Below are positions 1-5,816 of a stretch of 8,136 bases of DNA, in pieces (the stretch's first letter is position 1; every line of letters starts with the position of its first letter). The position numbers and the translations under genes are program-made. The notes under the pieces were generated by a model that had not been told where the DNA came from, did not search any database, and worked only from the letters and a program-made list of their open reading frames with translations. This DNA is from an uncultured Ureaplasma sp. (GTDB lineage Bacteria; Bacillota_I; Bacilli_A; Mycoplasmatales; Mycoplasmoidaceae): assembly GCA_902782585.1 (NCBI GenBank), contig CACZNK010000017.1, forward strand, positions 1-8,136, given 5' to 3'.

Positions 1-106
1 TAAAATGCGTCTTCACAAAATTCAGATTTTACAAGGTGATACTGTAACAGTTGAGTTGAGTCCTTATGACTTAACATGTGGAAGAATCATATATCGTAAT
101 AAGTAG
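1..106 (+). CDS. infA: Translation initiation factor IF-1, 3' end only
   Basis: This is the C-terminal 34 residues of IF-1, the small OB-fold factor that binds the 30S A site during initiation. The frame starts at base 2 and ends at TAG 104-106. The family signature is clear: a KMR.H.I.IL.GD segment followed by VTVELSPYDLT and GRIIYR near the end. One oddity is Cys (TGT) where the family usually has Arg in the DLTRGR segment, a one-base change from CGT. The start lies outside the window. It sits 23 bases upstream of rpmJ, the usual order in the ribosomal protein superoperon of Firmicutes and mollicutes. Confidence 0.95.
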   Translation, partial: KMRLHKIQILQGDTVTVELSPYDLTCGRIIYRNK

Positions 107-129
107 CATTTATTGTTAGATGAATGAAT

Positions 130-243
130 ATGAAAGTAAGATCATCAGTAAAACCAATTTGCAAAGATTGTAAAGTTATTAAAAGGAATGGTGTGGTTAT
201 GGTTATTTGTAAAAATCCAAAGCACAAACAACGTCAAGGATAA
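130..243 (+). CDS. rpmJ: 50S ribosomal protein L36
   Basis: This 37-residue protein is the smallest protein of the large subunit and binds 23S rRNA. It begins MKVRSSVKPIC, typical of L36, and keeps the zinc-ribbon ligands Cys11, Cys14, Cys27 and His32 (CKDC and CKNPKH). It is therefore the zinc-binding (C+) form of L36. The length is normal. The start ATG follows only a weak purine-rich stretch and no real Shine-Dalgarno, so it may rely on translational coupling to infA. rpsM begins 9 bases after its stop. Confidence 0.97.
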   Translation: MKVRSSVKPICKDCKVIKRNGVVMVICKNPKHKQRQG

Positions 244-252
244 TTACAAATT

Positions 253-627
253 ATGGCTCGTATACTTGGTGTAGATATTCCGAATGGAAAAAAAATTAAA
301 GTTTCATTAACCTATATTTATGGTATTGGTGATTCTCGTGCTCTTGAAATATGTTCTAAAGCAAAAGTAGATCCTGAAAAGAGAACAAGTGAACTAGATC
401 AAAATGAATTAGCGTCTATTCGTGAAGTTGGTATTAAATATACCCTTGAAGGTGATTTACGTCGTGATGTTGCAATGAATATTAAAAGACTTCAAGAAAT
501 CAATTGCTATAAAGGTATTCGTCATCGTAAGAATTTACCAGTACGTGGTCAAAGAACAAAGAGTAATGCTCGTACACGTAAAGGTCCACGTAAAACAATT
601 GCTAATAAGAAAGTTGAAGCTAAATAA
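253..627 (+). CDS. rpsM: 30S ribosomal protein S13
   Basis: This 124-residue S13 sits in the head of the small subunit and contacts 16S rRNA, the P-site tRNA and the intersubunit bridge. It opens with the family start MARILGVDIP. The helix-hairpin segment YIYGIGDSRA lies at residues 21-30. The basic RNA-binding tail with GIRHRKNLPVRGQRTK and NARTRKGP runs over residues 88-112. The length is normal for the family. It has no TGA codon. The stop TAA is followed directly by TAG (a tandem stop), and rpsK begins 15 bases downstream. Confidence 0.98.
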   Translation: MARILGVDIPNGKKIKVSLTYIYGIGDSRALEICSKAKVDPEKRTSELDQNELASIREVGIKYTLEGDLRRDVAMNIKRLQEINCYKGIRHRKNLPVRGQRTKSNARTRKGPRKTIANKKVEAK

Positions 628-642
628 TAGGAAAGGAAGTTT

Positions 643-1056
643 ATGGCAGAGCAAAAAACAAAAACAGAAGCTAAGACTACAAAGCCTAAAGCTAGAAGAA
701 AACGTAAACTTGCTGACATTAATGGTGCTGCGCATATTCATTCAACCATTAATAACACAATTGTATCAATCACTGATTTAAAAGGTAATGTAATAACTTG
801 ATCATCAGCTGGTGCAATTGGGTACAAGGGTGCAAAAAAATCAACACCATATGCTGCTGGGTTAGCAGCAACCCAAGCAGCAAAAGCAGCAATGTTATTA
901 GGACTTAAAACAGTTAAAGTTTATGTGAATGGCACTGGTCAAGGAAAAGAAACAGCAATCCGTTCACTGGATGCTGCAGGGTTACAGATTACAGAATTAA
1001 ATGATGTAACACCATTACCACATAATGGTTGTCATCCACCTAAAAAACCACGTTAA
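643..1056 (+). CDS. rpsK: 30S ribosomal protein S11
   Basis: This 137-residue S11 binds the platform of the 30S subunit near the mRNA exit. A lysine-rich N-terminal tail (residues 1-23) precedes the conserved core, which contains HIHSTINNTIVSITD (31-45), VITWSSAGAIGYKG (50-63) and the end segment PLPHNGCHPPKKPR. Trp53 is encoded by TGA at 799-801, at a site where the family has an almost invariant Trp; this is one of the best proofs of code 4 in the window. A good Shine-Dalgarno (AAAGGAAG, 632-639) precedes ATG 643. It uses GGG for glycine three times, relevant to the tRNA-Gly(CCC) downstream. Confidence 0.98.
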
Positions 1057-1078
1057 AATATTATAGGAGAAATTAAAT

Positions 1079-2101
1079 ATGAAAAAATTCTTAAAATACA
1101 ACATTGTTCCAAAAATAGATGAGAAAAACCCTCAACAAGCTAAATTCACTATTTCACCATTAGAAAAAGGAATGGGGAATACATTAGGTAATGCTTTACG
1201 TAGAACATTATTGTTTGATATTCCAGGAGCATCAATTTTCGCCATTAAAATAAATAATGCAACTCATGAGTTTCAAGCATTAAATGGTATTAAAGAAGAT
1301 GTTACCCAAATTATTTTAAACCTAAAAGGTTTAGTTATTAAAATTGATGAAGAAGCATTTAATGATGAAGATTTAGAATCAACTCGTATTGAACAATGAC
1401 CAGTTATGACTATTAGTGCATCTGGTAAAAAAGTTGTTAGTGCTAGTGATATTGAAGTTCCTCCTGGATTTGAAATCATTAATAAAGATTTATACATTTG
1501 TGAATTAACAACTACAAGTTCTAAATTAGATTTAAAGATTTATGCAACAAGAGGTTATGGATTTACGACATTCAATGTAAACCATGAAAAAGTTAATGCA
1601 TTATCTATTATTGCAACTGACTCAAACTTTTCTCCTATTGTTTCTACAAGATATACAGTCAATGAAACTAAAATTTCAAAACATGAAATTGGTGATGAAT
1701 TAACAATTGAAGTAAGCACTAATGGTGCTATTTCACCATCAGAATCTATGGCATATGCTGCTAAAGTATTATCTGAACATTTACAACCAATTATTAACAT
1801 TAATGAAAAGATTAATGAAATGAAATTGATGGCTGAAGAAAAACAAAATAAAGAGGCTAGAACATCTTCAACATCAATTGAAGATATGAACTTATCAGTT
1901 CGATCATTTAATTGCTTAAAACGTGCTGGAATTCAAACAGTGCAACAATTAATTGATAAGTCACATTCTGAAGTTGAAAAGATTAAGAATTTAGGAAGAA
2001 AATCACTTCGCGAAATTCAAAAGAAACTTCTTGAACTAGGTTTGACATTTAAAGAAGAAACAAGTGAACCAACTGATGAAAATTTCTCTGAAGAGAATTA
2101 A
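1079..2101 (+). CDS. rpoA: DNA-directed RNA polymerase alpha subunit
   Basis: This 340-residue alpha subunit forms the dimer that nucleates RNA polymerase assembly, and its C-terminal domain contacts upstream promoter DNA and activators. The N-terminal domain has the dimerisation signature GMGNTLGNALRRTLL at 31-45, followed by FDIPGAS and the HEFQALNGIKEDV segment. A linker rich in K/E/S leads to the C-terminal helix-hairpin-helix domain at about 266-323 (SIEDMNLSVRSFNCLKRAGI, then IKNLGRKSLREIQKKL). Trp107 is TGA at 1397-1399; reading it as a stop would wrongly split the gene in two. The Shine-Dalgarno AGGAG at 1065-1069 lies 9 bases before the ATG. The acidic C-terminal tail is a little longer than usual. 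Confidence 0.98.
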
Positions 2102-2120
2102 TTAAAGGGTTAAGGTATTT

Positions 2121-2477
2121 ATGTCATTTGTTAATAAAAAAGGCAAAACTTCTAGTTGAAGAAAGATGGTTATTAGACAACAAGTTAGTGATGTTATAGC
2201 TTATGGTCAAATTACAACAACTTTGACAAAAGCTAAAGAAACACAAAAGCATGTTGATAATATCATTTCTCTTGCTAAGAAGAATAATTTAGCAAGTGAT
2301 CGTAAAATGCGTAGTATTTTTTTGAAAACATCTAAGATGAATGTTAATCAACTTGTAAAACGTGCACACACTATTGCTAAGAAATATGAAAATCGTAAGG
2401 GTGGATATACAAGAGTTGTTCGTTTAGATGAACGTAATGGTGATAGTACAGTAATTGCTATTCTACAACTTGTTTAA
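2121..2477 (+). CDS. rplQ: 50S ribosomal protein L17
   Basis: This 118-residue L17 is a large-subunit protein near the peptide exit tunnel. The true start is ATG 2121: the segment MSFVNKKGKTSSWRKM matches the family N-terminus. Trp13 is TGA (2157-2159), so a standard-code reading would lose the first 15 residues. Other family marks are TTTLTKAKE (residues 32-40) and the KKYENRKGGYTRVVRL segment near the C-terminus. It lies 19 bases after rpoA, as in most Firmicutes. The purine stretch AAAGGG upstream could act as a weak ribosome binding site. It is the last ribosomal protein gene of the superoperon here. Confidence 0.97.
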
Positions 2478-2520
2478 TTATTATGAATCAATCTAAAAGA
2501 TTTAATAAAGATTTATCTAA

Positions 2521-3465
2521 ATGAAAAATAAATACATTGTTTTTTTGGTTAGTATAACTTCTGCATTTGTATTTCTTACAATGGGGAATTGGGTTTGGTT
2601 CTATGGTTATGTAGTTGGCAAAGCATTACAAACTAAAGGTTATGTATTTGAACCATGACTATTTGAAAGAAAACTTCCTATAGTTTCACAATTCTTTTTT
2701 ATTTATATTTTTGCTTTCCCATTTTGAATATTTAGTTTTACGAGTATTTATTACTTTAAAGGTCCAAAAGCATGTTATAAAACATTAGGTATTTCAGCTA
2801 TGGTATTTTTTATAACAGCAATTATATATACAGTATCTCCAACATATGTTGGTAATCTAGTTGTTTATGGTCATAAGCAAATTGCAGATAAAAACGGGTT
2901 TATATATAACAAAATAAGAATAATGTGAGATACTGGAATATATCTAAGTGCTTGTCCCTCTCAACACTCTTCATGTTCTGTATTAATTGCTTTTGCTTTT
3001 TTATTTAATGAAAATCAAAGACATACTAATAAAAATAAAGTATGATCAAGGCGTCTAGTTAGTTCATTAGTTTCGGTTTATTCATTTTTAGTTTGTTTAT
3101 CTACATTTTTATTAAAACAGCATTTCTTTATTGATTGACTTGTATCATTAAGTTTGTGTTCATTTTGTTGAATTTTATGTACACAATATCCAAAAGCAAA
3201 TATTTTTAATAAAATTTATGCATGATTATTTTCAAATTTCTTTGCATTTTGTGGATTAAATGAAAAAGGTGTAGAATCAATAGTTAAACCTATTGCAAGA
3301 AACAAAACATTTGAAAACATCAGCGAATATTCAAAAAAACAAAGAATTTGGATTAATATCAAGTATAACATGCTTGTATATTTAGTTTGAGCTATTTTGA
3401 TAACAACTTGAATACTAACAATAACATTTGGTAGAGGAATTAAACCGGATTTATCATCAACATAA
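2521..3465 (+). CDS. PAP2-superfamily polytopic membrane protein (lipid phosphatase or phosphotransferase-like)
   Basis: The protein has 314 residues with nine TGA and three TGG Trp codons. It is strongly hydrophobic, with about six or seven membrane segments (roughly 5-33, 54-79, 89-107, 152-162, 180-198, 202-221, 284-303). Seen directly: ACPSQHSS at 144-151 and STFLLKQHFFIDW at 194-206. These match PAP2 motifs 2 and 3, giving likely catalytic His149, His201 and Asp205. The KQH..ID variant is common in Firmicute PAP2 proteins. The classic first motif (K...RP) is not obvious, although K131-R133 lies nearby. PAP2 enzymes act on phospholipid phosphates or transfer phospho-headgroups at the membrane; the substrate cannot be told. 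ATG 2521 directly follows an in-frame TAA and has no Shine-Dalgarno. An alternative start at 2483 lies in another frame (see findings). It is probably co-transcribed with rplQ. Confidence 0.82.
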
Positions 3466-3497
3466 ATTATATAAACATTTAAGTATTTTCATATTCA

Positions 3498-3525
3498 TTG
3501 ATCAAATTTGAAGACTATCTACAAT
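3498..3525 (+). promoter_or_regulatory. Putative sigma-70-type promoter for rpmB
   Basis: A -35-like TTGATC (3498-3503), a 16-base spacer and a -10-like TACAAT (3520-3525) lie in the 141-base gap between the PAP2 gene and rpmB. This would give a leader of about 75 bases. It makes sense functionally because rpmB is the first gene of a new unit. AT-rich DNA yields such matches by chance, so this is only a candidate. Confidence 0.4.
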
Positions 3526-3606
3526 AAAATAATTTATTTTTTTAAAAAAGAATTACTTAAAGAATCGCATAAATCAAACAATATAATTAATATAATTAAT
3601 AAAATC

Positions 3607-3804
3607 ATGAGTAGAAAAGATCAAATAACAGGCAGAAAACAAATGAGTGGTAATTCAAGATCATTTGCTATGAATCACTCAAGAAGAACATGAAGATTAA
3701 ATTTACAATCAGCAAGAATTAAAACTGGTAAGAATTCTTCAAAACGTGTTTTAGTTTCAACTAAAACTATGAAAACTCTAAAGAAACAAAATAAATTGGC
3801 TTAA
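3607..3804 (+). CDS. rpmB: 50S ribosomal protein L28
   Basis: This 65-residue L28 is a large-subunit protein. It begins MSRKDQITGRK, followed by SGNSRSFAMNHSRRTWRLNL, and ends with a lysine-rich stretch typical of the family. Trp29 is TGA (3691-3693), where the family usually has a bulky hydrophobic or aromatic residue. Zinc-ligand cysteines found in some L28 proteins are absent (Asp5 where CELTG forms have Cys), so this is the zinc-independent form. An upstream TTG at 3508 in the same frame would add 33 residues unlike L28 and is rejected. No clear Shine-Dalgarno precedes ATG 3607. It stands apart from the superoperon and leads a short two-gene unit. Confidence 0.95.
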
Positions 3805-3811
3805 TTGGATT

Positions 3812-4150
3812 ATGAAAAAGATTGAAATTAATGATGAACTATATAAGAAATTAGAAGAAACTTATGCTAATTTTAGAAAAAATCAAGATAAAATACCACC
3901 TATCATTTATAAGAAATATGGTGACACTTTTGATACTTTTGTAGAAAAGATATTATCTGATTTTATTGAGAATATGAAAAAATCAGCAGAATTTACTAAA
4001 TCATTTGGTGATATATTTAGTGGTCTTGATTTATCTAAACTGAAGGATGAGTTATCAACTTTTTCATCACTCTTTTCAGGATTAAAACCTAATGAAGAAA
4101 ACAAAGATAAAGATGAAAAAAGTAATGATCCAGAAAAGACTAAAAATTAA
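3812..4150 (+). CDS. Small acidic protein of unknown function
   Basis: I do not recognise this 112-residue protein. It has no membrane segment, signal peptide, cysteine or tryptophan. Residues 1-90 look helical, with alternating charged and hydrophobic positions (for example FDTFVEKILSDFIENM at about 40-55). A Phe/Ser/Leu-rich stretch follows (DIFSGLDLSKL, then STFSSLFSGL), and then a highly charged, probably disordered tail from residue 93 made almost only of K, E, D, N, S and P. It begins 7 bases after rpmB, so it is very likely co-transcribed and perhaps translationally coupled. Codon use matches its neighbours. The frame is intact over 113 codons, in contrast to the broken DNA that follows, which supports a real gene. 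Confidence 0.75.
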   Translation: MKKIEINDELYKKLEETYANFRKNQDKIPPIIYKKYGDTFDTFVEKILSDFIENMKKSAEFTKSFGDIFSGLDLSKLKDELSTFSSLFSGLKPNEENKDKDEKSNDPEKTKN

Positions 4151-4163
4151 AAGATTACTTTTA

Positions 4164-4319
4164 ATAAAAAATAAGCGAAATATTTATATTGGTTTTGATG
4201 TGACATAACATCTGTTGGTTGAGCAGTTGTTGATGATTAAGGCAAATTATTAAAATATAGAAATAGATATTGATACTGTGTTGATTATTTGAAGATGCAA
4301 TATTACTCGAAAATCAGTT
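4164..4319 (+). pseudogene. cas9: Decayed N-terminal fragment of a cas9 gene (RuvC-I region and start of bridge helix)
   Basis: Cas9 is the RNA-guided nuclease of type II CRISPR systems; only a relic of its first ~50 residues remains. Frame 1 (4164-4205) reads KNKRNIYIGFDV, the RuvC-I strand with its catalytic Asp (GAT 4197-4199). A one-base deletion near 4200-4203 shifts the frame. The next frame (from 4205) reads ITSVGWAVVDD, a TAA at 4238-4240, then GKLLKY and RNRYW (TGA as Trp). A second deletion near 4283 shifts again into LFEDA (4285-4299). In intact Cas9 the order is IGxDxGxxSVGWAV, then WGVRLFxxA, then an Arg-rich bridge helix: the same order and spacing. The likely start is now ATA (4164). 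Similarity fades after 4317 and no HNH or later RuvC parts follow. IscB is less likely because of the GVRLF-like step. Confidence rests on motif order; I could not run an alignment. Confidence 0.78.
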
Positions 4320-4337
4320 TTGCACATAACTCTATTA

Positions 4338-4411
4338 TGGAGCAGATGATGGGAATCGAACCCACATAGTTGCCTTGGGAAGACAACATTCTACCACTAA
4401 ATTACATCTGC
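4338..4411 (-). tRNA. tRNA-Gly, anticodon CCC, with encoded CCA
   Basis: The minus strand folds into a full cloverleaf of 74 bases. It has a perfect 7-bp acceptor stem GCAGATG/CATCTGC, discriminator T, encoded CCA (plus-strand TGG at 4338-4340), a 4-bp D stem with loop AGTGGTA, and a T arm GTGGG-TTCGATT-CCCAT. The anticodon stem is TTGTC/GGCAA with loop TTCCCAA, which puts CCC at positions 34-36. The acceptor and overall form resemble mollicute tRNA-Gly. A CCC anticodon reads only GGG. Because GGT and GGA dominate in the neighbouring genes, a second tRNA-Gly must exist elsewhere. It diverges from the YdeI-family gene. Confidence 0.93.
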
Positions 4412-4424
4412 ATAATATATGATT

Positions 4425-4455
4425 ATTTTAACAAAAGCATTAAAATTTAGTACAA
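4425..4455 (-). promoter_or_regulatory. Weak candidate promoter for tRNA-Gly
   Basis: On the minus strand, TTGTAC (4450-4455) could be a -35 box and TAAAAT (4425-4430) a -10 box, separated by 19 bases and ending 13 bases before the mature tRNA. The spacing is longer than ideal and the region is AT-rich, so the call is weak. The 53-base gap between the tRNA and the divergent gene must hold promoters for both. Confidence 0.22.
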
Positions 4456-4464
4456 ATATTACAT

Positions 4465-5025
4465 ATGAAAATTTTAACCCAAATTAAAAATAGACAAGAA
4501 TTTAGAAAATGATTAATTAATAATCATAATACTGCAAAAGAATGTTGAATCCTAATTAAACGTGGTAAACCAATAGATTCTAAAACTTTTTATTATATTG
4601 ATGCTGTTGAAGAAGCTTTATGTTTTGGATGAATTGATAGTATCCATAAAGCTTATAAGTCTAAAATAGCAGCAAGATTTTCTCCAAGGAAAAAAAATAG
4701 TCCTTGGACTGAATTAAATAAGGAAAGAATTTGTAGATTAGAAAAACTTGGATTAATGACAAAATATGGAAGAAAAGTACTTCCAAAATCAAAATCATAC
4801 CATATTGATAAAGATTTAGAATATGCTTTAAAAAAAGCAAGAGTTTATTCTAAATTTAAAAGATTCCCCATCCTATACCAAAGAATCAGAAGTTATAATG
4901 TATCTTTTTACAAGAATAAAGATAAGAATGCATACAATAAAGCACTAAATCATTTGATCAATGAGACTAAGAAAGGGAAAATGTTTGGCGAATGAAATGA
5001 TTATGGAAGATTATTAGATTATTAA
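4465..5025 (+). CDS. YdeI/OmpD-associated family protein
   Basis: This 186-residue soluble protein has four TGA Trp codons (residues 16, 28, 56 and near the C-terminus) and one TGG (81). The family core is well kept: FRKWL...NH at 13-21, CWILIKRGKP at 27-36, the hallmark EEALCFGWIDS at 49-59, ARFSPRKKNSPWTELNKERI at 70-89, and GLM at 96-98. Family members are about this long and occur widely in bacteria. Some are annotated as bacteriocin-protection or OmpD-associated proteins, but the biochemical role is not established, and OmpD cannot apply to a wall-less mollicute. The C-terminal half is basic and less conserved. The start is ATG 4465: it fits the family N-terminus and has no Shine-Dalgarno. 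It ends 12 bases from the converging pseudogene at 5038. Confidence 0.85.
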
Positions 5026-5037
5026 TGTTTAGGTTAT

Positions 5038-5328
5038 TTAATTTAATCATTCTTTTAAATTATTAACTTTTATTACTCTATCAAGTCTATTTTCAAGATT
5101 ATCTAATTTAACTTCTATCTTATCAAGTCTTTTATTAAGATAATTGTTAAATTCTTTGTATCAAGTTTCAAACCACCCTGGTACTTTAGACTTTCTTCCA
5201 CCACCAAGTTTTATTTTAGGTCTAATTATTTGTGCACAACATCTTTACCAATAAGTTTTATTTTTGTATTTATATTAATACTCATTATTTAGATTTTAAC
5301 AATATTTTGGCTTTTTATTTAATCTCAT
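5038..5328 (-). pseudogene. Broken small coiled-coil protein gene, copy 1
   Basis: Read on the minus strand from ATG 5328 to TAA 5040-5038, the frame spans 97 codons and is interrupted by TAA at codons 11, 18 and 28 (the last at 5245-5247). From codon 29 on it is open: RCCAQIIRPKIKLGGGRKSK, then VPGWFETWYKEF with Trp56 as TGA, then a heptad-like helix with LNKRLDKIEVKLDNLENRLD, ending in VNNLKEWLN. I read it as a decayed member of a short family: a basic N-terminus, a P.WF motif and a C-terminal coiled coil. It shares length, motif order and partial sequence with the next copy (5385-5681). A start at ATG 5285 with one frameshift is an alternative reading. Function is unknown. The last ~69 codons (5038-5244) could still be expressed only from a non-ATG start. 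Confidence 0.65.
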
Positions 5329-5384
5329 ATTATCATAAAACTCTTTTACTTACATAGAATGAAAAAATTTTATAAATTTTAAAT

Positions 5385-5681
5385 TTATTTATTTTTTAAT
5401 TTATTAGCTCTAATTAAATTATCAATTCTATTGTTTAAATTTATTACATCACTTCTCAAATTTGAGATTTATTTTTCAATTCACTCATTTAATTTTATTT
5501 GTTCATCAAACCTTTTATTAATATTATCACTAAATTCTTTAAATCATACTGGTGCTTTTGATCTTGATTTTTTATTGTCATCATTATCTCCACTTTTAGA
5601 CTCAATTCTATTTATTTTATTTCATCATTGATTAAGTTTTTATTCTTTTTAGTATCTTGGATTTTTATATTTGATATTCAT
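5385..5681 (-). pseudogene. Broken small coiled-coil protein gene, copy 2
   Basis: The minus-strand frame from ATG 5681 to TAA 5387-5385 spans 99 codons with TAA at codons 11 (5649-5651), 14 (5640-5642) and 71 (5469-5471). Otherwise it is uninterrupted and keeps TGA as Trp. Visible parts: MNIKYKNPRY, then KLNQWWNKINRIES, a polar linker, SRSKAPVWFKEF at 39-50, DNINKRFDEQIKLNEWIEK at 52-70, and a terminal coiled coil LNNRIDNLIRANKLK. The pattern SK.P.WF..EF...NKR.D and NR.D..I..N.LK is shared with copy 1, so the two are paralogues. All three interruptions fit CAA (Gln) becoming TAA. Function is unknown. Plus-strand open stretches across this DNA are shadows. Confidence 0.65.
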
Positions 5682-5736
5682 ATATGTATATTATATTTTA
5701 CCCTATAAGTTAAGTTATATGATAAACCTAATTTTT

Positions 5737-5766
5737 TTGTAATATAAAGCAAGTTTTATATATTAT
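5737..5766 (+). promoter_or_regulatory. Putative gyrB promoter
   Basis: TTGTAA (5737-5742) as -35, an 18-base spacer and TATTAT (5761-5766) as -10 lie about 55 bases upstream of gyrB. A better -10 hexamer, TATAAT (5772-5777), is nearby but 29 bases from that -35. Both hexamers lie in the arms of the palindrome at 5751-5788. This is the only stretch that can hold the gyrB promoter, since the DNA upstream is oriented the other way. Confidence 0.38.
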
Positions 5767-5788
5767 ATTTATATAATATATAAAATTT
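5751..5788. repeat. Long AT-only inverted repeat upstream of gyrB
   Basis: The arms 5754-5767 and 5772-5785 are perfect reverse complements over 14 bases, with a 4-base loop (TTTA). The pairing extends by a G-T and two A-T pairs to 5751 and 5788. It contains no G or C within the 14-bp arms. In DNA it could extrude as a cruciform; in RNA it would be a weak hairpin. It is followed by a short T run (5786-5790), but without GC pairs it is a poor terminator. It overlaps the probable gyrB -10 region. Confidence 0.8.
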
Positions 5789-5811
5789 TTACTTTTACAT
5801 AGGTTATTTAT

Positions 5812-5816
5812 GGAGG
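5812..5816 (+). promoter_or_regulatory. Ribosome binding site of gyrB, unusually close to the start
   Basis: GGAGG is a strong Shine-Dalgarno match but ends only 3 bases before ATG 5820, tighter than the usual 5-9. The overlapping ATG at 5810 opens only a short unrelated frame. No other Shine-Dalgarno is placed well for a downstream Met (residues 30, 31 or 33), so 5820 remains the best start. Confidence 0.55.

Noticed and set aside
535..741. Minus-strand and alternate-frame ORFs over rpsM/rpsK, rpoA and the 3812-4150 gene
   Set aside because: These are shadows of clearly conserved or intact plus-strand genes; their translations are low-complexity and unlike known proteins.
1397..1405. Apparent split of rpoA into two ORFs, and similar splits of gyrB at 6297-6311 and 7707-7709
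   Set aside because: The breaks are TGA codons in otherwise continuous frames at Trp positions. Under genetic code 4 both genes are intact.
3530..3556. Hairpin-like T run followed by A run after the PAP2 gene as a terminator
   Set aside because: It is a simple T/A homopolymer pair without a GC stem. It also lies downstream of the candidate rpmB promoter, where a terminator would block rpmB.
3508..3606. Upstream TTG start that would lengthen L28 by 33 residues
   Set aside because: The added residues do not resemble L28, and ATG 3607 gives the normal length and N-terminus.
5226..5285. Minus-strand ATG at 5285 as the start of coiled-coil copy 1, followed by a frameshift
   Set aside because: The frame from ATG 5328 needs no indel, gives nearly the same length as copy 2, and its first residues resemble copy 2. 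It is kept only as an alternative.
5431..5631. Plus-strand 66-codon hydrophobic ORF
   Set aside because: It is the antisense shadow of coiled-coil copy 2, has no ribosome binding site, and its hydrophobicity follows from Lys/Glu/Asn-rich codons on the other strand.
5038..5681. TAA reassigned to an amino acid, suggested by six in-frame TAA codons
   Set aside because: TAA ends most of the intact genes here at their normal C-termini (rpmJ, rpsM, rpsK, rpoA, rplQ, rpmB). Gene decay explains the pattern better.
5751..5790. Intrinsic terminator formed by the AT palindrome plus T run
   Set aside because: The stem has no G-C pair and no gene ends on the plus strand just upstream, so termination is unlikely.
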